DNA of 64,000 nt from Bradyrhizobium sp. AZCC 2262 (GTDB lineage Bacteria > Pseudomonadota > Alphaproteobacteria > Rhizobiales > Xanthobacteraceae): contig NZ_JAZHRT010000001.1 in the NCBI RefSeq assembly GCF_036924535.1, positions 372,001 through 436,000 of the forward strand, in the 5' to 3' direction. The notes beneath the pieces are model-generated. The model was not told the origin of the DNA, searched no databases, and saw only the letters and a list, made by a program, of their open reading frames with translations. The position numbers were made by a program, and so were the translations under genes. Of the stretch, positions 49,969 to 58,879 are shown piece by piece. The stretch's first letter is position 1. Every line of letters starts with the position of its first letter.

Positions 49969-51249
49969 TTGCCGCGGGCGGTCGCTTGTTCTCAGAGGTC
50001 AGCCATCAGCATTCATGATTCAGACGATACCGAACAGGCCGACCTGCGCGGGGGCCGTTCGCCGTGGTTTGCGACATCGTCACACCCGCCCCGCCGCGAC
50101 CTCAGCGAAAACCTGACATGCGATGCGTTGATTATCGGCGCCGGCATTACGGGATCGCTGGTTGCCGAACGTCTGACGCGCCAGGGCCTCGACGTCATTA
50201 TCGTCGATCGCGAGTTGCCGGGGCGGGGCAGCACCGCTGCTTCCACATCCATGTTGTTATGGGAAATCGACCGGCCCCTCCACGAGCTGAGCGAGCTCCA
50301 CGGTTTCGAGCGCGCCTCACGAACCTATCGCGCCAGTCGCGATGCCGTCGTCGGCCTCAAATCGCTGATTTGGCGGCTCGGCATTGCCTGCGACGTGCGC
50401 GACCAGAATTCGCTATATCTTGCGGCTGGCGAAGGCAGCGCAGACCTGATCGAAGAGCATCGCTGGCGGGCACGCGCGGGCTTGCCCGGCGATTTTATCG
50501 ACCATGCCGTGCTGCTGGATCGCTTTGGCATCACGCGTGCCGGTGCGATCGTCTCGCCGGGCGCAGCCGATGCCGATCCCATGAAACTGGCGCATGGGTT
50601 GCTCAGGACGGCGCTCGCGCGCGGTGCGCGGTTGTTTGAGGCAGACGCCGTCGCGTTCGATTCGGCCGGGCGCGCGGTCAATGTCCGCATCGCCAACGAT
50701 CGCGAGATCGAAGCGCGGTCCGTCGTGCTCGCCACAGGTTATGTGATGCCCGACATCGTTCGCTCCACCGTACACGCGGTGTCGTCGAGCTGGGCGATTG
50801 CAACCGTCCCGCAACCGCAGAACCTCTGGAACGAAGGCACGCTGATCTGGGAGGATGCGGAGGACTATCTCTATGCGCGAACGACGCGGGCGGGGCGCAT
50901 CATCATCGGCGGCGAGGACAGTACGGGGATTGTCGAACCGGAGGCGCGCGACCGTCTGATTCCCGAGAAATCGCGGGCGCTGGTGCAGCGGCTCGCGGCA
51001 CTCTGGCCGGCTGCGAGACCCGATGTCGAATTCCGCTGGTCGGGGACGTTCGATACGACGCAGGATGGATTGCCGCTGATCGGCCCGGTCCCGGGCGCCA
51101 AGGGCATCTATGCGGCCTACGGCTATGGTGGCAACGGCATCACATTCAGTTTTCTCGCCGCGCGCCTGATCGGCGACCTGATCGCCGGCAAAACGTCGCC
51201 GCTGCTCGCAGATTTTGCGATCGATCGTGACGGCGGCAACACCGGCTAA
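49969..51249 (+). CDS. FAD-dependent oxidoreductase (DAO/glycine oxidase type)
   Basis: The 426-residue protein has the Rossmann motif DALIIGAGITGSLVAERLTR with IVDREL, and the C-terminal DAO segment TQDGLPLIGPVPGAKGIYAA and GYGGNGITFSFLAARLIGDL. Such enzymes oxidise amino acids or amines. The start is uncertain: TTG 49969 is the first start in frame and has no good ribosome site; about 50 extra N-terminal residues (poorly conserved) precede the FAD motif. It follows the GGT gene after 72 bases. Confidence 0.82.
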   Translation: MPRAVACSQRSAISIHDSDDTEQADLRGGRSPWFATSSHPPRRDLSENLTCDALIIGAGITGSLVAERLTRQGLDVIIVDRELPGRGSTAASTSMLLWEIDRPLHELSELHGFERASRTYRASRDAVVGLKSLIWRLGIACDVRDQNSLYLAAGEGSADLIEEHRWRARAGLPGDFIDHAVLLDRFGITRAGAIVSPGAADADPMKLAHGLLRTALARGARLFEADAVAFDSAGRAVNVRIANDREIEARSVVLATGYVMPDIVRSTVHAVSSSWAIATVPQPQNLWNEGTLIWEDAEDYLYARTTRAGRIIIGGEDSTGIVEPEARDRLIPEKSRALVQRLAALWPAARPDVEFRWSGTFDTTQDGLPLIGPVPGAKGIYAAYGYGGNGITFSFLAARLIGDLIAGKTSPLLADFAIDRDGGNTG

Positions 51250-51331
51250 AACATGGCCGACGGCCGAAAAATGGCTATGGAAATGGCCCGCTCTGGGCTA
51301 GAGACGTCGGTCTCCCGAACGAGGTGCACTG

Positions 51332-51793
51332 ATGCGATCTTCCCGACGCACGATTATCCGGACCGCTCTCGCCGCCATGGCGGCCGCGGTTTCCACGCCG
51401 ATCGTCACCCAGCTGGCATCGGCCCAGACCGCAGGAAAAAAACCCATGACCACAGCTTCAGGTTTGCAGATCATCGATAGCAAGGAAGGCATCGGCGCCA
51501 CGCCGAAGACTGGGCAGACCTGCGTTATGCATTATACGGGATGGCTCTACGAGAACGGCCAGAAGGGCAAGAAGTTCGACTCTTCGGTCGACCGCAACGA
51601 GCCGTTCGAATTCAAGATCGGCCAGCGCCAGGTGATCGCCGGCTGGGACGAGGGCGTCGCCTCCATGAAGGTCGGCGGCAAGCGCACGCTGATCATTCCG
51701 CCCGCGCTCGGTTACGGCGCGCGTGGCGCCGGCGGGCTTATTCCGCCGAATGCGACGCTGATGTTCGACGTCGAATTGCTGGCGGTGAAGTAA
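51332..51793 (+). CDS. FKBP-type peptidyl-prolyl isomerase, exported
   Basis: The 153-residue protein starts with a signal peptide ([20 protein letters not shown], cleavage near LASAQ) whose double Arg may be a Tat signal. A single FKBP domain follows: [40 protein letters not shown] and [20 protein letters not shown]. The conserved Tyr, Asp and Trp of the active site are present. It assists folding in the periplasm. It is closely followed by the dehydrogenase gene. Confidence 0.92.
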   Translation: MRSSRRTIIRTALAAMAAAVSTPIVTQLASAQTAGKKPMTTASGLQIIDSKEGIGATPKTGQTCVMHYTGWLYENGQKGKKFDSSVDRNEPFEFKIGQRQVIAGWDEGVASMKVGGKRTLIIPPALGYGARGAGGLIPPNATLMFDVELLAVK

Positions 51794-51825
51794 CCGCCGA
51801 ACAGGTCCGGCCAGGGGGGCGCATC

Positions 51826-52806
51826 GTGAAGGTCTCGATCCTCGACGATTATTTCGACACGCTGCGTACCTTGGACTGTTTCCGCAAGCTCGCCGAGCAC
51901 GACGTCACGATCTGGAACGATCACGTCCAGGACGTCGATGCGCTGGCAGAGCGCCTGCGCGACACCGAAGCGCTGGTCCTGATCCGTGAGCGGACCCAGA
52001 TTCGCGCTTCGCTGTTGGAAAGGTTGCCGAAGCTGAAGCTGATCAGCCAGCGCAGCGTCTATCCGCATATCGACATCGATACCTGCACCCGGCTCGGCAT
52101 CGTCGTGTCGTCGGGCCAGCACGCCGATACACCGTCTTACGCGACCGCCGAATTCACCTGGGGGCTGATCCTGGCGGCGATGCGCGCGATCCCGCAGCAG
52201 ATGGCGGCGCTGAAGGCCGGCAAATGGCAGATCGGCGTCGGCCATACGCTGCGCGGCAAGACGCTCGGCATCTATGGCTACGGACGGATCGGGGCCGTCG
52301 TTGCCGGCTACGGCAAGGCGTTCGGCATGAACGTGCTGGTATGGGCGCGCGAGCCGGCGCTCGCGAAGGCGCGCGCCGACGGCTACGCGACCGCAAGCTC
52401 CAAGGCTGATTTCTTCGAACGCTGCGATGTGCTTTCGCTGCATATGCGCCTCGTCGATGCCACGCGCGGCATCGTCAAGGCGGAAGACCTCGCGCGCATG
52501 AAACCAACGGCATTGCTGGTCAATACCAGCCGCGCGCCGCTGATCGAGCCCAACGCGCTGGTCAATGCGTTGCGCGCCGGCAGGCCCGGCATGGCGGCGA
52601 TCGATGTCTATGAAAAGGAACCGCTGCGCGACGTCAACGATCCCCTGCTGACCATGGATAATGTGGTCTGCACGCCGCATCTCGGCTACGTCTCGCGCGA
52701 CGAATATGAAATCCAGTTCACGGATATATTCGACCAGATCGTGGCCTATGCGGCGGGCACGTCGACGAACGTGGTCAATCCGGATGTGATGTCCAGACGG
52801 CGCTGA
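51826..52806 (+). CDS. D-2-hydroxyacid dehydrogenase, NAD-dependent
   Basis: The 326-residue protein has an N-terminal catalytic domain ([23 protein letters not shown]) and the NAD Rossmann motif [20 protein letters not shown]. The catalytic Arg ([11 protein letters not shown]), Glu ([11 protein letters not shown]) and His ([14 protein letters not shown]) are present. It reduces a 2-keto acid or oxidises a D-2-hydroxy acid. The GTG start has AGGGGGG upstream, 33 bases after the FKBP stop. Confidence 0.9.
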   Translation: MKVSILDDYFDTLRTLDCFRKLAEHDVTIWNDHVQDVDALAERLRDTEALVLIRERTQIRASLLERLPKLKLISQRSVYPHIDIDTCTRLGIVVSSGQHADTPSYATAEFTWGLILAAMRAIPQQMAALKAGKWQIGVGHTLRGKTLGIYGYGRIGAVVAGYGKAFGMNVLVWAREPALAKARADGYATASSKADFFERCDVLSLHMRLVDATRGIVKAEDLARMKPTALLVNTSRAPLIEPNALVNALRAGRPGMAAIDVYEKEPLRDVNDPLLTMDNVVCTPHLGYVSRDEYEIQFTDIFDQIVAYAAGTSTNVVNPDVMSRRR

Positions 52807-52957
52807 TGCGCGGCAACCGCCGAGCGTGGATGGCAGAGACGCGCCCGGCCATGACTAAAACCGGGGCGCCCATGCGCCGCAGGCTCCCTTAATCTTCTGG
52901 TTTGCGGCCCTACTTTTCGATACCGTTCGGGCCAACGATATTTCGAGAAGGCGCACA

Positions 52958-53482
52958 ATGACCGGGACGCACGACCACAGCCATTCCCACGATCACGATC
53001 ATTCGCACGGCGATGCCGAACGCTGGAAGCATGACGGCGTCCGCGTCATTCCCGGCAATCAGCTCGATCCCAACGTGCCGTCGACCGCGGGCATGGACCG
53101 CAAGGCCGCCATCAATTTCGCTCGCGTCGGCGCCCAGAAATTGTGGGCGGGCACGGTGACGATCCGGCCCGACGCCAAGACCGGCGCGCATCATCACGGC
53201 CATCTCGAAAGCATCATCTATGTCGTGAAAGGCAAGGCGCGGATGCGCTGGGGCGAGCATTTGCAGTTCACTGCGGAAGCCGGTCCCGGCGATTTCATCT
53301 TCGTGCCGCCGTACGTGCCGCATCAGGAGATCAATGCCAGCCGCGACGAAGCGCTGGAATGCGTGCTGGTGCGCAGCGACGGCGAGGCGGTGGCCATCAA
53401 CCTCGATATAGAGCCGGTGGAAAAGCCGGAGACCGTGCTATGGGTCGATCCGGTGCACCGCGATCCCGCCGAGAAGAAGTAA
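52958..53482 (+). CDS. Cupin protein with His-rich N-terminus
   Basis: The 174-residue protein starts with a His-rich stretch (HDHSHSHDHDHSHGD) likely to bind or store metal, followed by a cupin barrel: AKTGAHHHGHLESIIYVVKG (three His and a Glu) and FIFVPPYVPHQEI (fourth His). The barrel resembles small metal-dependent enzymes; the His-tail suggests nickel, zinc or cobalt handling. It is followed by an enoyl-CoA hydratase gene after 45 bases. The reaction is unknown. Confidence 0.82.
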   Translation: MTGTHDHSHSHDHDHSHGDAERWKHDGVRVIPGNQLDPNVPSTAGMDRKAAINFARVGAQKLWAGTVTIRPDAKTGAHHHGHLESIIYVVKGKARMRWGEHLQFTAEAGPGDFIFVPPYVPHQEINASRDEALECVLVRSDGEAVAINLDIEPVEKPETVLWVDPVHRDPAEKK

Positions 53483-53527
53483 AAACAACAAACGCCGCCG
53501 TCGTGCGGATGTCGCGGGGAGAATCCC

Positions 53528-54265
53528 ATGAAGCTTGTTCGCTACGAGAGCACGGGCCACGTCGCCACGATCACGATGGATCGCGCCTCGGCACACAACG
53601 CGCTCAATAACGCATTGTGTGACGAACTGCGCGAAGCGTGGCTCCGCTTTCACGAAAGCGACGACCGCGTTGCGGTGCTTGCTTCCGCCGAAGAAAAGTA
53701 TTTTTCGGTCGGCGCCGACGTCAGGGATCTCCCCGTCAACATGTGGCACGCGGTGCCAGGATTGGGCGTCGAACTCGACAAGCCGGTCATAGCCGCGACA
53801 TCCGGATGGGTCGTCGGCGGCGCCTTCGTGCTGGTGCAGATGGCCGACATGTGCGTGGCGTCGGAAACGACGCGCTTCATCTACCCCGAGGGCAAGATCG
53901 GCACCACGGCCGGCGGCATCTCCTCGGTGATGGCGCGCATGCCGCACAAGATCGCCATGGAATTTTTGCTGGTTGGCGAGGAAATGTCGGCGGAGCGTGC
54001 CTACCAGATCGCCTTTGTAAACAAGGTCGCGCCGAAGGGACAGCATGTCGCGCTCGCCCAGGAGATGGCGGCCAAGATCGCCGCCAATGCGCCGCTGGTG
54101 GTTCGGGCGCTGAAGAAACTGGCCCGCGACGCCATGCCCAAGGGGCCACTGGAAGGGGTTGCCGAGGTGCGCCGGTTGCTTGATGTCATCAGGGACAGTG
54201 AAGACCTCAAGGAGGGCGTCAAGGCGTTCGCCGAAAAGCGCACGCCTCAGTTCAAGGGGAAGTAG
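53528..54265 (+). CDS. Enoyl-CoA hydratase/isomerase family protein
   Basis: The 245-residue crotonase-fold protein shows HNALNNALCDELREAWLRFH, the oxyanion-hole segment SVGADVRDLPV and SGWVVGGAFVLVQMADMCVA. The Glu in YPEGKIGTTAG occupies the later catalytic position. It differs clearly from the crotonase gene at 42945. It follows the cupin gene on the same strand; the pathway is unknown. A palindromic repeat lies just after the stop. Confidence 0.88.
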   Translation: MKLVRYESTGHVATITMDRASAHNALNNALCDELREAWLRFHESDDRVAVLASAEEKYFSVGADVRDLPVNMWHAVPGLGVELDKPVIAATSGWVVGGAFVLVQMADMCVASETTRFIYPEGKIGTTAGGISSVMARMPHKIAMEFLLVGEEMSAERAYQIAFVNKVAPKGQHVALAQEMAAKIAANAPLVVRALKKLARDAMPKGPLEGVAEVRRLLDVIRDSEDLKEGVKAFAEKRTPQFKGK

Positions 54266-54280
54266 GGCGGCGATTTCCTT

Positions 54281-54380
54281 GTCATTCCGGGGCGTGCGAA
54301 GCACGAACCCGGAATCTCGAGATTCTCAGATGTGCAATTGCACATCTTAGTTCGACGCTTACGCGTCGCCCCGGAATGAC
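54281..54380. repeat. Nested palindromic repeat
   Basis: GTCATTCCGGGGCG and CGCCCCGGAATGAC are perfect 14-bp outer arms. Inside are smaller palindromes: AATCTCGAGATT, AGATGTGCAATTGCACATCT and GACGCTTACGCGTC. It lies between the convergent hydratase and amidohydrolase genes and resembles the element at 57137-57250. Confidence 0.8.
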
Positions 54381-54390
54381 GGAAGAGGAC

Positions 54391-55917
54391 TTAAGCAAAC
54401 AGGCTGTGATCCACCGCCCCATTCGGCACCACGTAGCCATAGCGCGTGTGGGACGGTTCCGACCCCGCCTTCTCATATTCCGCCTTCATCATGGCAAACC
54501 GGTCGCCGCTGATGTCGAGCATCGCGCGCTTGGGCTGGATGTCGTAAAGCCGTGCATTGTTGCCGCCGAAGATCGCCGACTTTACAGGCCCGTCGGCTGC
54601 GCCTAACGGCGCGTAGCCGAATTTCTTCTGCATGGCTTCGGGGATTTCGAGGCGTCGCAGACCTTCGATCTGCCATTGCGGTGCGCCGGTCCACAGCGCA
54701 TCGGTGCCCCAGCAGACGTGATCGACGCCGAGCCCTGTTATCAACGTGCCCATCAGCGCGGCGCAGACATTAGGTTCCGCCACCAGCGTTGTCGCGAACA
54801 ATTGCCCGACGTCGCCATAGACATTGTTGACGCCGTACTGCGCCGGGATATCGGCAAGGTCGCTGGTCCAGGAAATGCGCCCGGTGCGTTCGAACTCAGC
54901 CAGCGCCTGTTTGGGATCGCCGCCGACATGGCGGTAGGCGGAGTGATAGATCACGAAGTTGAGCTGCGGCCAGTCCTTCGCCGCCTGGCCGACGTCGGCG
55001 ACGTCGGCAAAGCCGCGCAGATTGGGAAACTGCTTTTCGATTCCCGGCGCGAACAGCCCCTTGTGAATGCAGACATTCTTGATGCCGGCCTTCACCATCT
55101 TCTCATAGCCCTTGTAGGCGACCTTCTCGTCGTCCATTCGCCAGGGATAACGGCTGATTTCCTTGTGGGTATTGTCGCCGACGGTGTAGCCCTTGCAGGA
55201 CTCGGGCTTGAGCGCGAGGCCGGCATCGAGCTTGTCGAGCCAGCCGGGCTGTCCCGGCGTGAAGATCATGTGCGCGAACACCCGGCGCGAGCCTGCCTCG
55301 TCGTTGATCTTCCTTCGGGCGTCGGCCATCTGCTCGTTGGTCAGGAACCAGTCCTGCTCGATGTCGGAAGGCGCGGAGGAGATCAGCGAAATCTTGGTGT
55401 CGGAGTCGAGGAACATCTCTTTTTTGTAGTTGTTGAACTTCAAATCCTCGATGGTCTGTTCGTGATCGCCGAGTTGCTTGTTCCAGCCGGCCTTGCCGAC
55501 CGCTTTGCGCATTTCGACAAAACCCATGATGCGGGTGTCGTCGCGCAGGAAATGCGTATGCATGTCCATGATGAACTGGTCTTTCAGCGCGTCGGCGCGC
55601 TCCTGCGCCATCGCAGGCGTGGCGGCTTCCGCCTTCGTCACGTCAAACAGCGGCCCATAGACTTCGTTCATCGCCACGAACGACGCGGCCATGCCGGCGG
55701 CAGTCTGGAAAAACCGGCGGCGGTCGAGGCCCTGCTTGCCGCCGAGATCGTCGGCCATCGCCAGCAGCCGCGCTTCGACCTCGCGCTGCCGTTCGTTTTG
55801 CGGGTCAGGGTAAAATTCGTCGCTCGAGACGATCTGCGTCGGGATCGGCGTCTGGTATGCGCACAGTTCGGACGGCATCAATGCGGCAAGTTCGGTTTCC
55901 GTCAGTTGGTTGCTCAT
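54391..55917 (-). CDS. Amidohydrolase family protein, metal-dependent
   Basis: The 508-residue protein has the TIM-barrel amidohydrolase motif DMHTHFLRDD after about 115 residues, His-rich sites NVCIHKGLF and VIYHSAYRHVGGD, and the closing Asp region CWGTDALWTGAPQWQIEG. The N-terminal part contains a twin-Arg-like segment (DRRRFFQTAAGMAASFVA) at about residue 64 instead of the very start, which suggests an unusual internal signal or a mis-set start. It is similar to large amidohydrolases acting on aromatic acids or 2-amino-3-carboxymuconate-like compounds; the substrate is not known. Confidence 0.87.
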   Translation of the reverse strand: MSNQLTETELAALMPSELCAYQTPIPTQIVSSDEFYPDPQNERQREVEARLLAMADDLGGKQGLDRRRFFQTAAGMAASFVAMNEVYGPLFDVTKAEAATPAMAQERADALKDQFIMDMHTHFLRDDTRIMGFVEMRKAVGKAGWNKQLGDHEQTIEDLKFNNYKKEMFLDSDTKISLISSAPSDIEQDWFLTNEQMADARRKINDEAGSRRVFAHMIFTPGQPGWLDKLDAGLALKPESCKGYTVGDNTHKEISRYPWRMDDEKVAYKGYEKMVKAGIKNVCIHKGLFAPGIEKQFPNLRGFADVADVGQAAKDWPQLNFVIYHSAYRHVGGDPKQALAEFERTGRISWTSDLADIPAQYGVNNVYGDVGQLFATTLVAEPNVCAALMGTLITGLGVDHVCWGTDALWTGAPQWQIEGLRRLEIPEAMQKKFGYAPLGAADGPVKSAIFGGNNARLYDIQPKRAMLDISGDRFAMMKAEYEKAGSEPSHTRYGYVVPNGAVDHSLFA

Positions 55918-56095
55918 GATCTCCCCCCTTTGTGGACGGTTCCGGCGCAGGATAGACCCTGCAACCGCCGGCTGTCAGCCGATACTCGCCGTGATCGCGC
56001 GATGGTGTTCTTGCGGTGCAGCGCACACCTGTTTTCAAACCAGCGGACCCGCTGCTAGACTTCGTCGACGCAAAAACATGACGCGGGGATGAAGC

Positions 56096-57124
56096 ATGAC
56101 GCACTCCGGATATCCGCTGGCGCGACGCACAGTTCTGAGGGGATTAGGTGTTGGAGGGCTCGGTCTCGGCGTCGCCGCCGCGATGCCGGCGCAGGCTGCG
56201 ACGGCCGTTCCTTCCGAAGGTGGCGAGATCTGGAGCAACGAATACTGGACCAAAAAGCGCGACATCCCCTTGTGGATGTTTCGCAAACGGATCGGCGCGC
56301 CCAAGCCCGGCGAGCCGGCGCGGCCGGTCGTGTTCTTTGTCCACGGCTCTTCGGTGACGTCTCGGGTATTCGATCTCAACGTGCCCGGCAAAGGCGAATA
56401 TTCCGCGATGAACGAGTTCGCCCGCTACGGCTTCGACTGCTGGACCATGGACCATGAGAATTACGGCAAGTCCGGCCGCACTTCGGGCAATGCCGATATC
56501 GCCAGCGGCGTCGAGGACCTGAAGGTCGCGGTCGAACTGATTGCCCGCGAGACCGGGCAACAGAAACTGCACTTCGTCGGCGAATCCTCGGGCGCGTTGC
56601 GTGCCGGCGCCTATGCCATGGTGGCGCCCGAGCGCGTCGACCGCCTGGTGTTCGCCGCCTTCACCTACAAGGGCGAGGGATCACCGACCCTGACCAAGCG
56701 GGCCGAGCAGCTCGACTATTTCCGGACCCACAACATGCGCAAGCGCGACCGCGACATGATCCGCTCGATCGCGACCCGCGACAAGCCGGGTACATCAGAT
56801 CCCGCTGCGATCGAGGTGCTGGCGGATGTCGAGATGCAGTTCGGTGACCAGATCCCGACCGGCACCTATCTCGACATGACCGCCAATCTGCCAGTGGTGC
56901 ATCCGGAGAAGGTGCTGGCGCCGGTGCTGCTGGTGCGCGGCGAGTATGACGGCATCGCGACCGTGGCCGACCTCGAGGAATTCTATAACAAGCTGCCGAA
57001 CGGCGACCGCCAGTTCATCATCCTGCCCGGCACAGCCCATTCGGTGGCGCTGGCGATCAACCGGCAATTGTTCTGGCATGTGACGCGGGCGTTTCTGACC
57101 ATGCCGACCCCGATTGCGACGTAA
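56096..57124 (+). CDS. Alpha/beta hydrolase with twin-arginine signal
   Basis: The 342-residue protein starts with a Tat-type signal (ARRTVLRGLGVGGLGLGVAA, ending AQAA). The hydrolase fold shows VFFVHGSSVTSR (oxyanion hole), the nucleophile elbow GESSGALRAG, and the catalytic His in LPGTAHSVAL. It is exported and probably hydrolyses an ester or lactone. It is divergent from the amidohydrolase gene, and two repeat elements lie around it. Confidence 0.88.
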   Translation: MTHSGYPLARRTVLRGLGVGGLGLGVAAAMPAQAATAVPSEGGEIWSNEYWTKKRDIPLWMFRKRIGAPKPGEPARPVVFFVHGSSVTSRVFDLNVPGKGEYSAMNEFARYGFDCWTMDHENYGKSGRTSGNADIASGVEDLKVAVELIARETGQQKLHFVGESSGALRAGAYAMVAPERVDRLVFAAFTYKGEGSPTLTKRAEQLDYFRTHNMRKRDRDMIRSIATRDKPGTSDPAAIEVLADVEMQFGDQIPTGTYLDMTANLPVVHPEKVLAPVLLVRGEYDGIATVADLEEFYNKLPNGDRQFIILPGTAHSVALAINRQLFWHVTRAFLTMPTPIAT

Positions 57125-57136
57125 CACCGCAGCGTC

Positions 57137-57250
57137 GTTCCGGGGCGCATCGAAGGTGCGACCCCGGAAATCCTGAGGTTCCCGATCTGCAATTGCAGAT
57201 CCCGGATCTGCAATTGCAGATCCCGGATGTGCAACTGCATCCGGGATGGG
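57137..57250. repeat. Palindromic repeat with three tandem 20-bp units
   Basis: GTTCCGGGGCG begins an element similar to 54281-54380. At 57181-57241 three units follow one another: CCCGATCTGCAATTGCAGAT, the same with one extra G, and a third diverged unit containing GTGCAACTGCAT. Each of the first two contains the palindrome GATCTGCAATTGCAGATC. The variation in unit number is typical of a spreading or slipping repeat. Confidence 0.78.
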
Positions 57251-57351
57251 CGCCTTGAATCGTCCTGGAACATAAAAAAATTCCAAACCCATGTCGGATC
57301 GTGGCTTGCCCGCCCGTCCTTGGGGACGAAGCCAACGAAAAGGAGCCCAGT

Positions 57352-57777
57352 ATGGCCAAAATGATCTTCGTCAACCTGCCGGTCAGCGACCTCGTCCGTT
57401 CGACCGCCTTCTATCAGGCGATCGGCGGCGAAAAGAACCCGCAATTCTCCGACGATACGGCGTCCTGCATGGTGTTTTCCGAGACCATCTACGTCATGCT
57501 GCTGACGCACGACAAATATCGGCAGTTCACCGCGAAGAAGATCGCCGACGCCAAGGCCACCAGCCAGGTCCTGATCTGCCTTTCCGCCGACAACCGCGAC
57601 GCCGTGGACGACATGGTCGCCAAGGCGCAAGGCGCGGGCGGCGGCGCCGATCCAGGCCCGAAGCAGGATCACGGCTTCATGTACGGCCGCAGTTTCGAGG
57701 ATCCCGATGGTCACCACTGGGAAGTGATGTGGATGGATGTCGCAGCCGCAACCGCTGCACAGTCCGCCACCGCCTGA
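57352..57777 (+). CDS. VOC-family protein, first of a tandem pair
   Basis: The 141-residue protein is a glyoxalase-fold protein: MIFVNLPVSDLVRSTAFYQA and the C-terminal FEDPDGHHWEVMWMD. The ATG at 57352 has AGGAG 6 bases upstream. It is about 80% identical to the next gene by eye, so the pair arose by tandem duplication. Similar small VOC proteins are often annotated as extradiol-dioxygenase-like or fosfomycin-resistance-like, but no catalytic role is shown. Confidence 0.87.
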   Translation: MAKMIFVNLPVSDLVRSTAFYQAIGGEKNPQFSDDTASCMVFSETIYVMLLTHDKYRQFTAKKIADAKATSQVLICLSADNRDAVDDMVAKAQGAGGGADPGPKQDHGFMYGRSFEDPDGHHWEVMWMDVAAATAAQSATA

Positions 57778-57807
57778 CCATCCGAACGCATGAGCAAGGA
57801 GCCCGTT

Positions 57808-58239
57808 ATGGCCAAAATGATCTTCGTCAATCTGCCGGTCAGCGATCTCGCCCGCTCGACCGCCTTCTATCAGGCGGTCGGCGGCGAAAAGAACCCGCAA
57901 TTCTCCGACGACACGGCGTCCTGCATGGTATTTTCTGACGCCATCCACGTCATGCTAATGACGCACGACAAGTATCGCCAGTTCACCTCGAAGAAGATCG
58001 CCGACGCCAAAAACACCAGCCAGGTCCTGCTTTCCCTTTCCGCCGACAGCCGCGACGCGGTGGACGAGACCGTCGGCAAGGCGCAGGTCGCGGGCGGCGC
58101 CCCCGATCCGAGCCCAATCGATGATTACGGCTTCATGTACGGCCGCAGCTTCGAAGATCCCGACGGTCACCTTTGGGGAGTGATGTGGATGGATGTCGCA
58201 GCAGCAACTGCTGCACAGTCCTCCACCGCCGCGGCCTGA
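57808..58239 (+). CDS. VOC-family protein, second of a tandem pair
   Basis: The 143-residue paralog of the previous gene keeps MIFVNLPVSDLARSTAFYQA and FEDPDGHLWGVMWMD. Among changes, the His-Trp-Glu near the C-terminus of the first copy is Leu-Trp-Gly here, which removes a possible metal ligand (Glu), so the copies may differ in activity. Start ATG 57808 follows AAGGAG. The gap to the first copy is 30 bases. Confidence 0.87.
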   Translation: MAKMIFVNLPVSDLARSTAFYQAVGGEKNPQFSDDTASCMVFSDAIHVMLMTHDKYRQFTSKKIADAKNTSQVLLSLSADSRDAVDETVGKAQVAGGAPDPSPIDDYGFMYGRSFEDPDGHLWGVMWMDVAAATAAQSSTAAA

Positions 58240-58272
58240 TAGTTCGCACCCATCAGCAACCGGAGTTCTCTG

Positions 58273-58761
58273 ATGTCCAAGATTTCTCCCTGCCTGTGGT
58301 TCAACGGCGACGCCGAGGAGGCCGCCGCATTCTATGTTTCGTTGCTGCCCGATTCCCGGATCGAGAGGGTCCAGCGCAACATCACGGACAGTATCAGCGG
58401 CAAGGTCGGCACTGTGCTGGTGGTCGAGTTCACGCTGGCCGGCCAGGGTTTCATGGCGCTGAACGGCGGAATGAAGAAGGAATACACGCACGCGGTTTCG
58501 TTCAAGATCGACTGCGCCGATCAGGCCGAAGTCGACCGGCTCTGGGATGCGCTGCTGGCTAATGGCGGCGAGGCCGAACAATGCGGCTGGCTGAAGGATC
58601 GCTACGGCGTGTTCTGGCAGATCGTGCCAACGGCGTTGATGACGTATATCGGCGGTTCCGATTCCGCCGGCGCGCAGCGGGCCATGCAGGCGTTGCTTGG
58701 CATGGTCAAGCTCGATATCGAAGACTTGAGGCGCGCGTATGAAGGCAAGAGCGCGGCGTAG
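58273..58761 (+). CDS. VOC/PhnB-like protein
   Basis: The 162-residue protein belongs to the PhnB-like branch of the glyoxalase fold: KISPCLWFNGDAEEAAAFYV and EFTLAGQGFMALNGGMKKEY, with AEQCGWLKDRYGVFWQIVPT at the C-terminal module. It lies 33 bases after the tandem VOC pair on the same strand, making a run of three VOC genes. Confidence 0.87.
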   Translation: MSKISPCLWFNGDAEEAAAFYVSLLPDSRIERVQRNITDSISGKVGTVLVVEFTLAGQGFMALNGGMKKEYTHAVSFKIDCADQAEVDRLWDALLANGGEAEQCGWLKDRYGVFWQIVPTALMTYIGGSDSAGAQRAMQALLGMVKLDIEDLRRAYEGKSAA

Positions 58762-58781
58762 AGCAGGCGCGGAATTCGGGG

Positions 58782-58868
58782 GGTGGGCAAAGCGACAGCG
58801 TGCCCACCATTCACGATGACACTCTGCCGAGAGATGGTGGGCGCGGCGCTCGCGCGCCTCTGCCCACC
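58782..58868. repeat. Two tandem hairpins between convergent genes
   Basis: GGTGGGCA/TGCCCACC (58782-58808) and GGTGGGC/GCCCACC (58836-58868) form two hairpins in a row. The GGTGGGC sequence is repeated in each, suggesting an element of the same family as other intergenic repeats and a likely shared terminator for the genes on both sides. Confidence 0.6.
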
Positions 58869-58879
58869 CTACGCTCCAT

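Noticed and set aside
57181..57241. Three tandem units that could suggest a CRISPR-like or iteron array.
   Set aside because: There are no spacers between the units, only three copies, no cas or replication genes, and the units are self-complementary; a palindromic repeat family explains them better.
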